Under the pieces are notes generated by a model. It saw only the letters and a list, made by a program, of their open reading frames with translations, ran no database searches and was not told the DNA's origin. Positions 28,524 to 38,172 of a DNA stretch of 64,000 nt are shown in pieces (within the stretch, counting starts at the first letter, position 1; the number at the start of each line of letters is the position of its first letter). The stretch comes from Methylomonas fluvii (lineage in GTDB: Bacteria; Pseudomonadota; Gammaproteobacteria; Methylococcales; Methylomonadaceae): NCBI RefSeq assembly GCF_014850975.1, contig NZ_JACXST010000001.1, positions 186,001 through 250,000 on the forward strand. Reading direction: 5' to 3'. The position numbers and the translations under genes were made by a program.

Positions 28524-29987
28524 CTAGTTAAATAGGGTATCCCACATCGCATCCACTTTTTTGATGACATCCTCACTCATTACAATCGGACGCCCCCACT
28601 CCCGGTTGGTTTCGCCCGGCCATTTGTTGGTCGCATCGAAACCGACCTTGGACCCCAAGCCCGACACCGGCGAAGCAAAGTCCAGATAATCTATAGGCGT
28701 GTTTTCCAAAATCGTCAAATCCCGAGCCGGGTCCATCCGCGTGGTAATCGCCCAAATCACGTCCTGCCAATTGCGGACATCGACATCGTCATCCACCACG
28801 ATCACAAATTTGGTGTACATAAACTGGCGCAGATACGACCAGGTACCCAGCATCACCCGCTTGGCGTGACCGGCGTATTGCTTCTTCATGCTGATCACCG
28901 CCATGCGATACGAACAGCCTTCCGGCGGCAGATAGAAATCAACAATTTCCGGAAACTGCTTTTGCAGGATGGGTACGAAGACTTCATTTAAGGCCACACC
29001 CAAAATAGCCGGTTCATCGGGCGGACGGCCGGTGTAAGTGCTGTGATAGATTGGCACCTGCCGCTGGGTAATGCGTTCGATGGTAAACACAGGAAACTCA
29101 TCGACTTCGTTGTAATAACCGGTGTGGTCGCCGTACGGCCCTTCCGGTGCGGTTTCGCCCGGATAGATAAAGCCCTCCAAGACAATTTCGGCACTGGCCG
29201 GCACTTGCAAGTCGTTGGACAAACATTTGACCACTTCGGTCTTACTGCCACGCAACAAACCCGCGAAGGCATACTCGGACAAAGAATCCGGCACCGGTGT
29301 GACCGACGCCAATATCGTCGCCGGGTCCGCTCCTAGAGCCACCGCCACCGGAAACGGCTTGCCCGGATGCGCTTGCTGCCATTCCTTGAAATCCAATGCC
29401 CCGCCGCGATGCGCCAGCCAGCGCATGATGACTTTGTTTTTGCCGATGACTTGCTGGCGGTAAATTCCCAGGTTTTGCCTGTCCTTGTTCGGCCCTTTGG
29501 TGATTACCAAAGGCCAGGTGATCAAAGGCGCGGCATCTTCCGGCCAGCAGGTTTGAATCGGATAAACGCTTAAATCGACTTCGTCACCGACCCGAATCAC
29601 TTCCTGACAGGGCGCGGAGCTGACTATTTTCGGGGCCATATTCAACACCTGCTTGAATACGGGGAATTTTTCCAGCGCGTCTTTCATGCCTTTGGGCGGC
29701 TCAGGCTCTTTCAGATAGGCCAGTAACTCGCCGATACCGCGCAATTCGGAAACGTCTTTGGCTCCCATGCCCATCGCTACCCGCTTCGGCGTCCCAAACA
29801 AATTGCCGAGCACGGCGATGTTGGAACCTTTCGGGTTTTCGAACAGCAAAGCCGGACCGCCCTGCTTCAACACCCGGTCGCATATCACCGTCATTTCCAA
29901 CACCGGATCGACTTCCTGTTTGATGCGCTTTAGTTCGCCCTGCTTTTCCAGCTGGGCGATAAAGTCTCGTAAATCTCTATATTTCAT
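28524..29987 (-). CDS. ubiD: 4-hydroxy-3-polyprenylbenzoate decarboxylase
   Basis: Prenylated-FMN-dependent decarboxylase of ubiquinone synthesis. 487 residues, the usual length. Family segments are visible throughout: [80 protein letters not shown] and [20 protein letters not shown]. The ATG at 29987 begins the conserved N-terminus. The flavin prenyltransferase ubiX is not in the window. Confidence 0.96.
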   Translation of the reverse strand: MKYRDLRDFIAQLEKQGELKRIKQEVDPVLEMTVICDRVLKQGGPALLFENPKGSNIAVLGNLFGTPKRVAMGMGAKDVSELRGIGELLAYLKEPEPPKGMKDALEKFPVFKQVLNMAPKIVSSAPCQEVIRVGDEVDLSVYPIQTCWPEDAAPLITWPLVITKGPNKDRQNLGIYRQQVIGKNKVIMRWLAHRGGALDFKEWQQAHPGKPFPVAVALGADPATILASVTPVPDSLSEYAFAGLLRGSKTEVVKCLSNDLQVPASAEIVLEGFIYPGETAPEGPYGDHTGYYNEVDEFPVFTIERITQRQVPIYHSTYTGRPPDEPAILGVALNEVFVPILQKQFPEIVDFYLPPEGCSYRMAVISMKKQYAGHAKRVMLGTWSYLRQFMYTKFVIVVDDDVDVRNWQDVIWAITTRMDPARDLTILENTPIDYLDFASPVSGLGSKVGFDATNKWPGETNREWGRPIVMSEDVIKKVDAMWDTLFN

Positions 29988-30291
29988 GCATGGTCCTTAA
30001 AAGGGGGAGGCCGAACTTCGTGCCATGGAGTGCAAAAATTAAACCGGCAATCATACGCTGAGTTAAGCTAGACAAGAAAACCAAAGAGACAAGTAATTAG
30101 ACTATGATCTCTTATGAGCTAATTTTTTTAATCCGAACCGTTTACATTTGATTATTCCATTGCCAGAAATCAAACCCGTGCCATACTTTTGACGAGGGGT
30201 CAGCTTGCCGCGTTAACAGTCGTAGATGTCGGAGCAGCATTTGAGAGCTAGTCCCGAAAGAAAGATTTAATTTTATTCGTGGAGATTTGTT
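29988..30291. other. AT-rich intergenic region upstream of the orphan gene
   Basis: About 300 bases between ubiD and the divergent gene at 30292. AT-rich compared with flanks, with AAGAGA/TCTCTT palindromic halves near 30085-30115. No RNA gene or repeat recognised; promoters for both neighbours should lie here. Confidence 0.35.
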
Positions 30292-30996
30292 ATGGGATTT
30301 GCATTAACTGATGTATGTGGCTTTCGTCCTGCAACTTATGCGGGACGTCCAATTCCAGAAAAAGACTTGGCGAGCGGAGGGCTAGGAAAATTCGACACCC
30401 ACTTCGGCATCAATGGGGACGTATCGGCGATTGTCAATGATGGCGATATTAATACATACGGCCCTCGCGCAATCGATTTGAATCAACGCGGGGGTATTGT
30501 TGCCGAAACGCTTTGGAATAAGTGGCAAGACAATCCATCTGATAGTGACGTATCAGGTTTTTTGACTTTTTTTGAAGAAGTCGGTGGCAAAAAGGCCCCA
30601 AAGAACACGCAATATCCGGTAGGAGCGAAGATTAGCGGCGTCGATGTAGGAGGAGATGAAAAATATAAGTTCGGCGCGACCAACAAAAAAACTTCTAGTA
30701 TTTCCGACGAGAATAGTGAAGGCGCCATGTTTCAGTTGGGTACTCGCTGGTCTAAAGTGGCTTTAGAACATACCGTTAAAAATGGAGGGCGTATTCACTT
30801 TCATTTAGATGGGATGGGAGATATTAGCGACCTTTTGAATAAGTTAGGCGATTTTAATTACAACGTCACGACCCGAGAGTTACGCTATGTCTACCGTAAT
30901 TGGATTAGATTGGGTAAGTCTGCGATTTTTTATAATGGCTTTTCTAAAACTTCGTCTGGAATTTACAAAGCGGTTATCGTCGATAGACCCTGGTAA
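30292..30996 (+). CDS. Unrecognised 234-residue protein, AT-rich orphan
   Basis: GGAG seven bases before the ATG and a continuous AT-rich frame make this a real gene. No signal peptide, membrane span or known motif is visible. The middle is rich in Lys, Gly and Ser (about 100-145). The C-terminal third looks like a compact alpha/beta unit: GGRIHFHLDGMGDISDLLNK, then TRELRYVYRNW and FYNGF, ending in DRPW. That layout reminds me of small accessory or toxin-like domains, but I cannot support a function. It stands alone between ubiD and the ybbP gene, with composition unlike both, which suggests acquisition by transfer. Confidence 0.7.
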   Translation: MGFALTDVCGFRPATYAGRPIPEKDLASGGLGKFDTHFGINGDVSAIVNDGDINTYGPRAIDLNQRGGIVAETLWNKWQDNPSDSDVSGFLTFFEEVGGKKAPKNTQYPVGAKISGVDVGGDEKYKFGATNKKTSSISDENSEGAMFQLGTRWSKVALEHTVKNGGRIHFHLDGMGDISDLLNKLGDFNYNVTTRELRYVYRNWIRLGKSAIFYNGFSKTSSGIYKAVIVDRPW

Positions 30997-31199
30997 AAAG
31001 TACTAACGTCCAGCGTAGTGAAGGCACTTTTGTGCCGATGGCAATAAGTAACACCCTCGGCGCGACGCATTCCGAATGTGAAAAATCCATAACCATACAA
31101 GCTAACTGGAAACTATTGGACGCTCTTTACTGGAAACTTTTCAAAGCCGTTTGGCATATCGCAACCGTCGCGAAAACTTTACTGATCAACCATCAACCA

Positions 31200-33680
31200 T
31201 CAACGCCTCAACACGTGTAGCGGTGGCTGATTAACCACCTGCCTAACCCCCCAGTACCCTGCCAGCCCCACTGTTATCGCACCTATCGCCGGCAATGCGC
31301 CCCACAAATGGTAGCCGGGACGGTAATCGATATGCATCACGCGAGTATACAGCGCATACAAAATCGCTTCGCTAGCCAGTGCCGCCATGACGCCAGCCAA
31401 GGTGCCGAGCAAGCCAAACTCAATCACATGCGTGGTACGTAAAAAGCCGCGCCGAGCACCCAAAGTCCTCATCAGCGCACCTTCGTAGATCCGTTGATCC
31501 AGCGTGGCATAGACGGCGGCAAACAACACGGTAAAACCGGCCGCCAAGGCGAAATACAGCAGTAGATTGATGGCCTTGGTCAACTGCGTCAGGATCATCT
31601 TGAACTGCTTCAAGATCTGATCAACTTCCAGTATCGTGATGGCCGGATACTTTTTCAGCAGCGTATTCAACAGAATTTTTTGGGTATCGGCCAGATAAAA
31701 GCTGGTCATGTACATGGTCGGAAAGTTATCCAGCGTGCCGGGCGAGAAGATCATGTAAAAATTGGGCCGCATCGTATCCCACTGCACGCTGCGTAGTTGG
31801 GCTACCTTTGCACTGAATTGCGCGCTCCCCACCGTAAAGGTCAATTCATCGCCCACCTTGATTTTTAGGCTTTCCGCCAGTTTTTGCTCTACCGATACCA
31901 GTCCCGGCTGATCGGCTTGCCAAACACCGCCATCGGTGGCCTTGTTATCGTCCGGCAATTGTACCGCCCAGGTCAGACTCAATTCGCGTTGGGTAGCGCC
32001 TTCGCCCTGGGTGTCTTTGCTGACCCGGCCTTGCACCGCTTCGCTATTGATCGTTACCAAGCGCCCGCGCACCACCGGATAAAACCGGCTGCTGGCGATT
32101 TGCGCCTGCTGTAATTCGTTTTGAAATGCCTGCTGGCGTTCCGGCAGGATATTCAAGGCAAAATGATTCGGCGCCTGTTCCGGCAATTGCTGTTGCCAGT
32201 TGTCGATCAAATCGCTGCGTACCGTAAAACTCAGAGCCATGGCGGTGAGCGTGATGCTGAAGGCCAATATCTGGCTGACACTGGCCTGGCTGTTCCGCAG
32301 TAATCCCTGCAAACCGAAACGCCAATTCAAGCCCATCCTCGGCAACAGCTTACGCGCCAGCAATAACAAACCGTATATCGCCGCCCCTAAGCCCAGTAAT
32401 GTCAGCGTGCCCAAACCCAATATGATGGAGGTCATTTTCGGGTCTTCGGTATAGCGCCAAATCAAGCCGCCAATAATCGCCAGCGCCAAACCGTAAATCA
32501 ACCATCCGCTGGTGGGTAAGGGCTCCAGCTCACGGCGCAACACCCGCAATGGCGAGACTTTTTGCAAGCGCAGCAACGGCGGCAAAGCAAAACCCAGCAA
32601 GATTGCCAAGCCCGTCGTCAACCCAAAAAATACCGCCAACCAACTGGGACTGGCCAATTCTTCCGGCAACAAGGATTTTAACAGCTCGAATAAACCAAAC
32701 TGCACCAACCAGCCCAGGCCGCAGCCGACGCCGCTGGCTAACAGGCCCAACACCAAAAACTGCAAACCGTACAGCCAGACAATTTCCGCTTGCTTACACC
32801 CCAGGCAGCGCAACAAGGCAGTGGCGTTGAAATGCCGTTCGGTGTAACGGCGGGTAGCCATCGCAATCGCCACGCCGGCAATCAAGATCACCACGATGCT
32901 GGACAAACCCAGGTAACGCTCGGCGCGCTGCAATGCCGATCCCAGTTCCGGGCGATCCTCATGTATATCCAGGATTTTTTGCGAACTGTTCAGTTGCGGC
33001 TTCAACCAGGTTTTAAAGGTAGCCAAGGCCTGTTCGTCACCGCTGAACTGGAAGGCGTAACGCACATGACTGCCGGGTTGAATCACGCCGGTCGCGGCCA
33101 AGTCGCTTTGATTGATCATCACCCGCGGCGAAAAGCTGTAAAAGTCGCCGCGTTTGTCCGGCTCGTAACTCAACACCCGGCCGATGGTCAGAGGTTTTTC
33201 GCCTACCGTCAATTTATCGCCGATTTTTAGATGCAGAGCCGGCAAGATGCGTTTGTCCACCCAGACCAAGCCGGGTTCCGGGCCCTGGCTGGCGACGACT
33301 TCATCCTGCGACTCGGCATCGCTGGTTTTCAATTTGCCGCGCAGCGGGTAGCCGCTGCTGACCGATTTTACCGAGGCCAACAGCATTTCCTGGTTTTCCA
33401 ACAAAACGCTGGCAAACTCGCTAGTTTGCGAGTGGGATAAACCCAATTCGCCGGCCTTGGCCAACCAGGTTTCCGCTATGAGCGCCGGCGCAGCCACCAC
33501 CAGATCGCCGGCTAAAAACTCGGCGGCTTGCACCGTCATGGTCCGATGCAAACGGTCGGCGAATAGCGATATGGCGGTGGAGCTGCTGACCGCAATCAGT
33601 AACGCCAACAACAATAAGGTCAACTCTCCGGAACGGCTGTCGCGCCACAACAGTTTCAGCGCCAGATTGACGCGTTTCAT
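31200..33680 (-). CDS. ybbP: ABC transporter permease of the YbbP/FtsX type
   Basis: 826 residues of the FtsX/MacB permease superfamily. One N-terminal span (GELTLLLLALLIAVSSSTA), a large periplasmic domain, FtsX-like membrane blocks (IVVILIAGVAIAMATRRYTE and the C-terminal LLLYFALAAGFTVLFAAVYA), and a second periplasmic domain between. It pairs with the YbbA ATPase; the two start/stop codons overlap in ATGA. The transported substrate is not established; the family is linked to mechanotransmission or lipid/lipoprotein handling. The ATG at 33680 was chosen over an upstream start that would overlap ybbA further. Confidence 0.92.
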   Translation of the reverse strand: MKRVNLALKLLWRDSRSGELTLLLLALLIAVSSSTAISLFADRLHRTMTVQAAEFLAGDLVVAAPALIAETWLAKAGELGLSHSQTSEFASVLLENQEMLLASVKSVSSGYPLRGKLKTSDAESQDEVVASQGPEPGLVWVDKRILPALHLKIGDKLTVGEKPLTIGRVLSYEPDKRGDFYSFSPRVMINQSDLAATGVIQPGSHVRYAFQFSGDEQALATFKTWLKPQLNSSQKILDIHEDRPELGSALQRAERYLGLSSIVVILIAGVAIAMATRRYTERHFNATALLRCLGCKQAEIVWLYGLQFLVLGLLASGVGCGLGWLVQFGLFELLKSLLPEELASPSWLAVFFGLTTGLAILLGFALPPLLRLQKVSPLRVLRRELEPLPTSGWLIYGLALAIIGGLIWRYTEDPKMTSIILGLGTLTLLGLGAAIYGLLLLARKLLPRMGLNWRFGLQGLLRNSQASVSQILAFSITLTAMALSFTVRSDLIDNWQQQLPEQAPNHFALNILPERQQAFQNELQQAQIASSRFYPVVRGRLVTINSEAVQGRVSKDTQGEGATQRELSLTWAVQLPDDNKATDGGVWQADQPGLVSVEQKLAESLKIKVGDELTFTVGSAQFSAKVAQLRSVQWDTMRPNFYMIFSPGTLDNFPTMYMTSFYLADTQKILLNTLLKKYPAITILEVDQILKQFKMILTQLTKAINLLLYFALAAGFTVLFAAVYATLDQRIYEGALMRTLGARRGFLRTTHVIEFGLLGTLAGVMAALASEAILYALYTRVMHIDYRPGYHLWGALPAIGAITVGLAGYWGVRQVVNQPPLHVLRR

Positions 33681-34369
33681 ACCATGCTCCCGGCATCCAG
33701 ACGAATCGTGCGCTGACAACGTCCGGCCAAAGTCATGTCGTGAGTCACCAAAATCAAAGTGGTATGTTGTTCTTGATTGAGCTCGAACAGCAGATCGATG
33801 ATGTGCGCGCCGGTTTTGCTGTCCAGATTACCGGTCGGTTCGTCGGCAAACAAGATGGCCGGCTGGGTGACAAAGGCCCGCGCCAAGGCTACTCGTTGCT
33901 GTTCGCCGCCCGACAATTGCTTGGGGGTATGCGTCAAGCGCTGCGACAAGCCTACTCTGTCCAGCAAGGCCCGGGCAGCGGTCGCCGCTTGAGCATGCCC
34001 GCTGAGTTCCAGCGGCAGCATGACGTTTTCCAGAGCCGTCAACCCCGGCAGCAGTTGAAACGACTGAAACACGAAACCGACCAATTCGTTGCGCAGCAAG
34101 GCGCGGCCGTCTTCGTCCAATTTGGTCAGATCGCGGCCATTGACGACCACCCGGCCGGTGCTGGGCGTATCCAATCCAGCCAGCAAACTGAGCAGGGTGG
34201 ATTTGCCGGAACCGGACTCGCCGACAATGGCCATACTCTCGCCCGGATTGATGATTAAATTCACCGAGGACAAGATGTGTAAAATGCCCTCGGAAGTTGG
34301 CACCGATTTACCGAGCTGTTCGGTAACGATAATCGGGGAACTGGTCTTATCAATATGAGTATTCAACAT
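33677..34369 (-). CDS. ybbA: ABC transporter ATP-binding protein of the YbbA/LolD type
   Basis: 230 residues with a complete ABC ATPase core: Walker A GESGSGKST, Q-loop VFQSFQLLPGLTALENVML, signature QLSGGEQQRVALARA, Walker B ILFADEPTGNLDS and the H-loop LVTHD. It powers the YbbP permease encoded directly downstream. Its ATG (34369-34367) overlaps the ATG of the divergent tesA gene, sharing CATG. The same tesA-ybbA-ybbP arrangement is known in E. coli. A slightly later true start cannot be excluded because the first 15 residues are not conserved. Confidence 0.93.
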   Translation of the reverse strand: MLNTHIDKTSSPIIVTEQLGKSVPTSEGILHILSSVNLIINPGESMAIVGESGSGKSTLLSLLAGLDTPSTGRVVVNGRDLTKLDEDGRALLRNELVGFVFQSFQLLPGLTALENVMLPLELSGHAQAATAARALLDRVGLSQRLTHTPKQLSGGEQQRVALARAFVTQPAILFADEPTGNLDSKTGAHIIDLLFELNQEQHTTLILVTHDMTLAGRCQRTIRLDAGSMV

Positions 34370-34967
34370 GTATAGCGTGGTCCTTGCCGTAATTCTGGGT
34401 TTACTACCGATAAACGCCATGGCGAAATCGATAGTGGTATTGGGTGACAGTATTAGTGCCGGTTACGGCATCGAAGTTCAGCTGGGCTGGGTGGCTTTGT
34501 TGCAAAACAAGCTGACCGACCTGCATAGCGACTATGTTATCAGTAACGAAAGCATCAGCGGCGATACTTCGGCTGGCGGCCTGGCGCGACTGGAGCAAAT
34601 TTTATCGCGGCATAAACCGGATATTGTGTTGGTGGAGTTGGGCGCCAACGACGGCTTACGCGGTTTATCGCCGGCGGAAATGAAAAATAATCTGACCGAA
34701 ATCACCCGGCGTTCGCAAAACGTCGGTGCCAAAGTGATGCTGCTGGGGATGAAGATCCCGCCCAATTACGGTAAGCGTTATGTCGAGATGTTTTACGAGG
34801 TTTTTCCGCAGCTATCCGCGGAATTGAAGATCCCGTACGTGCCGTTTATCCTGGAAGAGGTGGCGTTAAACCCGGAGATGATGCAGGCCGACGGCCTACA
34901 TCCGAATGAGCTGGCACAACCGGTGATTGCCGAAAAGATTTGGGGATATTTACAAGCCTTGCTATAA
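34368..34967 (+). CDS. tesA: Periplasmic acyl-CoA thioesterase I / lysophospholipase L1 (SGNH hydrolase)
   Basis: 199 residues. Signal peptide MYSVVLAVILGLLPINAMA, then the SGNH blocks: IVVLGDSISAGYG with nucleophile Ser28, the Gly block ESISGDTSAGG, the Asn block LVELGANDGLRG, and the catalytic Asp-His in MQADGLHPNELAQ. It hydrolyses acyl thioesters and lysophospholipids in the periplasm. Divergent from ybbA with overlapping start codons. Confidence 0.95.
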   Translation: MYSVVLAVILGLLPINAMAKSIVVLGDSISAGYGIEVQLGWVALLQNKLTDLHSDYVISNESISGDTSAGGLARLEQILSRHKPDIVLVELGANDGLRGLSPAEMKNNLTEITRRSQNVGAKVMLLGMKIPPNYGKRYVEMFYEVFPQLSAELKIPYVPFILEEVALNPEMMQADGLHPNELAQPVIAEKIWGYLQALL

Positions 34968-34977
34968 ACGCGAATCG

Positions 34978-35928
34978 CTAATTTGCCGCCAATGCTTGTT
35001 TAAACGCCGGCAATTGCCGATAACCGGCGATTTCGCCAGCCGTAAACATCCATTTCATTTTTTTTTGTAAGCGTTGCTGCTCGCGCGGTTCCAGCCAAAA
35101 ACTCACGATCCTGCTCAGATAATGCCGCAGCAAATACAGTGGGATACCGGCTATATTTTTTCCGCCGGGTACATCGGCATACGCCAGCACCTGACAACGG
35201 GCCACGTTGAACATCCACCGGCAGACGTAGGCTTTCGTCATCCGCTCCGGGATGTTGCAGTGATACAGCAATGCTTCCGGCACATACCAAAACTCGCCGC
35301 CACCGCGCCGAAAACGGCCCATGTATTCGGTGTCTTCGGTAAACGGCACCGAAGTGCCCGGCCCAAGTTCTTCGCGAAACCAGCCATTTTTGGCGACGGC
35401 CTCGGCTCTTAACGCCGTATTGACGCCGCCCGGAATCACCTGTTCATCCAAAAATTGCTGGGACATGCCGAAATCGCGGGTATTGGTAATGCCACGCGGC
35501 AAGGCAAACTCACCTTCGGTATGCAACCAGTCGGGGATGTCGCCCAGCCATTTGGGTAATACTTTGCCGGCAAAACCGTCGATTTCCGGATGCAGCGCTG
35601 CGGCATCAATGTAAGCCTGCAGCCAGCTTGCTTGCGGTTCGACATCGTCGTCGGTGAACACCAATAATTCACCTTGCGCTTGCTTGATGGCGCGATTCAA
35701 AGCGCGGGACTTACCGGGAATCGGCTCAGTGACGCAAAGCACCGGCAGTCGACCACGCTCAGCTTCGGCGGCGATCACCGCAACAGTGTCGTCGCTGCTG
35801 CCGTTATCAACCATCAGCAATTCCCAGCGGGTCTCCCTATTCAGCCGCATGGCGGCCAATGCGTCGAACAAGCGCGGCAATATCGACGCTCTGTTACGGG
35901 TGCTGATAATCACGGAGGCGTTTAACAT
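34978..35928 (-). CDS. Glycosyltransferase family 2
   Basis: 316 residues. GT-A nucleotide-sugar fold: NASVIISTRNRASILPRLFD, LLMVDNGSSDDTVAV, GKSRALNRAIKQAQGELLVF and the metal-binding TDDDVEP; then VIPGGVNTALRAE and the acceptor/catalytic region TEDTEYMGRFRRGGG (ED motif). The C-terminal part is membrane-peripheral. It probably adds a sugar to an exported glycan. A GNAT-family gene follows upstream on the same strand with a 39-base gap, so the two may act on one surface polysaccharide. The donor and acceptor are unknown. Confidence 0.88.
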   Translation of the reverse strand: MLNASVIISTRNRASILPRLFDALAAMRLNRETRWELLMVDNGSSDDTVAVIAAEAERGRLPVLCVTEPIPGKSRALNRAIKQAQGELLVFTDDDVEPQASWLQAYIDAAALHPEIDGFAGKVLPKWLGDIPDWLHTEGEFALPRGITNTRDFGMSQQFLDEQVIPGGVNTALRAEAVAKNGWFREELGPGTSVPFTEDTEYMGRFRRGGGEFWYVPEALLYHCNIPERMTKAYVCRWMFNVARCQVLAYADVPGGKNIAGIPLYLLRHYLSRIVSFWLEPREQQRLQKKMKWMFTAGEIAGYRQLPAFKQALAAN

Positions 35929-35967
35929 AGGTTGCAGACCTAATTTTGAATTTTGGATTAAGCAATA

Positions 35968-37050
35968 TTACAGCGGATGATCGAAATAATCGCCATCGAT
36001 CCCGCTTCGGTACCAATTTTGCAAAATGTTGCCGGCTAGCGGCGGCTCGCGATAGATCAGATAGCGGTTACCGCGCGACGGCACTGCTTCATAGCCAAGA
36101 CTGCGGAACAGACTGGTCAATGACGGCGAGGCGACTTCCAGACTGCCCCAGCTAATCCCGTTCTCCCGCCAATAAGCAAATAGGTAATACAACAGAGTCT
36201 GTAAGGCCGGCTCATCGTCCAAGGGATAAAACACGTCACGCAATACTGCCATGCTGATAGCATCCCCAAAGCCTTGCTGATGCCAGACTGCATAAGCGCG
36301 CAATTTGCCGGCGGCGTCGCGCAGCGCGAAAAGCCTTAAAGGACAGGTAGGGAAATCGAATAAACGCCAATTCAAATAGCGACTGCTACGTTCCAGACAA
36401 GCGGCATAGCCCGCTTTCGCCCGTTCCCACAATTCATCAAACTCGGTGTCACAACGGAAAACCTCCGCGAATGTAAAACCGCCGCTACGCAATTTGACAT
36501 TACGTAAGCGCAAGTTGATGTCGAATATGCTGCCCAACAAATAGCCCAACGATTTGCCGGCGCGTTTCTCCCAGGAGCCGCGATAACCGACGCGCAAACG
36601 ATAAAAATCGTTATCGCTGCCGCCAATCGGCACAAAGCCGCATTTTTTGAAGGCTTTCTGGGTAATCACGCCGGCAGTCACCGTGCCGTTGAACCGGGCA
36701 AATTCGAGGCTGTGTTCGATCAGCTTGGTGGCTAAGCCCTGCCCGCGAAACTGCTCATCTACACAGGTATTGGAACCGAAGGCAAGCGTTACGGATTCGC
36801 CGTTCAACCACCAGGGTTGCACGAACATGGCCCGGAAACCCGCCAAACGCCCATTGTGCCAAACCCCGACGCCGGCGCACGGCAAGGCGTTCTGCCATGG
36901 GTTATGCACGATACGGGATTCGAACCATTGCTGGATATATTCGGGGTGTTGCTGAAACTCCTCGAAATTGGCAACGGCAATTCGAATGCAATCCGGAATA
37001 TCCGCCAGTTGGATAGGTCCATAAACAAAATGGTCTGCAACAGCGGACAT
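35968..37050 (-). CDS. GNAT-family N-acyltransferase
   Basis: 360 residues with an N-terminal GNAT domain. The acetyl-CoA motif A is visible as TCVDEQFRGQGLATKLIEHS (R-x-x-G-x-A). The middle (LRVGYRGSWEKRAGKSLGYL) and C-terminal half (LRDVFYPLDDEPALQTLLYY) have the architecture of two linked GNAT-like units, as in acyltransferases that decorate polysaccharide. The substrate is not identifiable. It lies just upstream of the glycosyltransferase gene on the same strand and probably shares its transcript. Confidence 0.75.
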   Translation of the reverse strand: MSAVADHFVYGPIQLADIPDCIRIAVANFEEFQQHPEYIQQWFESRIVHNPWQNALPCAGVGVWHNGRLAGFRAMFVQPWWLNGESVTLAFGSNTCVDEQFRGQGLATKLIEHSLEFARFNGTVTAGVITQKAFKKCGFVPIGGSDNDFYRLRVGYRGSWEKRAGKSLGYLLGSIFDINLRLRNVKLRSGGFTFAEVFRCDTEFDELWERAKAGYAACLERSSRYLNWRLFDFPTCPLRLFALRDAAGKLRAYAVWHQQGFGDAISMAVLRDVFYPLDDEPALQTLLYYLFAYWRENGISWGSLEVASPSLTSLFRSLGYEAVPSRGNRYLIYREPPLAGNILQNWYRSGIDGDYFDHPL

Positions 37051-37206
37051 AGGCTTTCTCGAAAAGATGCGGAAAATGATTAGCGAGGCCTAACTATCGT
37101 TAGCAAAGGCATCAACGAAAATCGAAAACTATTATCGGTGCAAACTTGCTGTAATACCAAACGACAGCTTAGTTTTAAAAGGATTGACGGGGCAGGAAGG
37201 TGATAC

Positions 37207-37230
37207 TGGGCAACGCGCACACGTTGCCCA
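37207..37230. terminator. Nine-base-pair hairpin after the sorting-tail protein gene
   Basis: TGGGCAACG, six bases, CGTTGCCCA: perfect arms, 26 bases downstream of the minus-strand stop at 37256. It is a good candidate terminator for that gene, though no T-run follows on the minus strand. Confidence 0.45.
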
Positions 37231-37255
37231 AGTCCACACCATAGCTGTATAGCGC

Positions 37256-37735
37256 TTACCGGACTGAATTCAAAACTGCTTTGGCATCAAGCAAATTGCT
37301 GCGTTTTTTCAAACCCAGGATGCCCAGCATCCCGCTGAGAAAAAACCAGGCCGCCGTGGGTAAGGCGGCTTTCAATTCAGCTGTTTTGCTTTCGTCTATC
37401 ACTGGCTGGAAAACCGTGCCAAGCAGACCAAGTAAACCCGTTTGCGAAACAATGTCGCCAAGCCCTGCTATGTCCGACAAAGCTTGCTGAAATGTCACGA
37501 CTGCACTGGTTTTGACCCGTGTAAACAGTGTCAGCGCATAGTCCTGCAAGGGCTTATCCGCTACTGGATTCAATGGAGGCTCCTGATAAGCGCTTGGCAA
37601 ATCCGGCAAAATCGTTTGGAAGGATTCGAGCGGGTTTAACGTATTTTCGGTTGTAGCCGCTTGCGCAAGCTGTATCCCCCAAAACGATAAACCGATAAAA
37701 AATAACGCGGAAAGTAACGGCTTGTTTGTGTCCAT
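37256..37735 (-). CDS. Secreted protein with PEP-CTERM-like sorting tail
   Basis: 159 residues. The N-terminus LLSALFFIGLSFWGIQLAQA is a signal peptide. The C-terminus ALPTAAWFFLSGMLGILGLK followed by KRS has the three parts of an exosortase substrate tail: a short proline motif, a hydrophobic span and a basic end. It is a variant of the VPLPA type seen in two genes near 60 kb. The middle has no known domain. AT-rich flanks isolate it. No exosortase (xrtA-like) gene is in the window, so the sorting machine must be elsewhere. Confidence 0.68.
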   Translation of the reverse strand: MDTNKPLLSALFFIGLSFWGIQLAQAATTENTLNPLESFQTILPDLPSAYQEPPLNPVADKPLQDYALTLFTRVKTSAVVTFQQALSDIAGLGDIVSQTGLLGLLGTVFQPVIDESKTAELKAALPTAAWFFLSGMLGILGLKKRSNLLDAKAVLNSVR

Positions 37736-38172
37736 ATTAAAACCCCAGAATTAATCAATTAGTTAAGAGGTGAAACCCTACTCACACAAGCCGGACCGAT
37801 TACGGCAGACATCGGCTCATAGTATAGGCATCCATACACAGGAGAATAGCACTATACGTGCCAAATGCAAGAGGCTGATTTATATCAATATTTCCCATCC
37901 ACCTTTAAAACTTGTTGGCACAGAAGCCACAAAAAGCCGATTAAATGCTGCTAACACAACAACTTAGCGGCCAACGGCGTCATCAAAACCTCAACAGCAA
38001 ATTCCACCGAACCAGCCGGTTTTTTCTGTTCGAATCCAGTGACCGGCAACACCGCCACCACCCAAGCTAAAGGCTAATCTCCCATCGACAAACGGCGGTT
38101 TTCTTGTTGAAAGATAGCCATAAATTGTTAGAGTAGTAGGCAAGTGACTGAACACTAAGACTCGGGAGCATC
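37736..38172. other. Long intergenic region upstream of pycA
   Basis: About 440 bases. It must contain the pycA promoter and that of the divergent sorting-tail gene. ACCCTACTC at 37776-37784 equals one half of the palindrome shared by 54465 and 59287, but no second half is present. A T-loop-like GTTCGAATCC near 38031 is not part of a tRNA: the flanking stems do not pair. Nothing else recognised. Confidence 0.35.

Noticed and set aside
31032-31220. 62-codon plus-strand frame after the orphan gene
   Set aside because: Overlaps the end of ybbP, has no start signal and no recognisable sequence.
38025-38050. tRNA-like T-loop GTTCGAATCC
   Set aside because: The flanking bases do not form the T stem, and no acceptor, D or anticodon arm is present.
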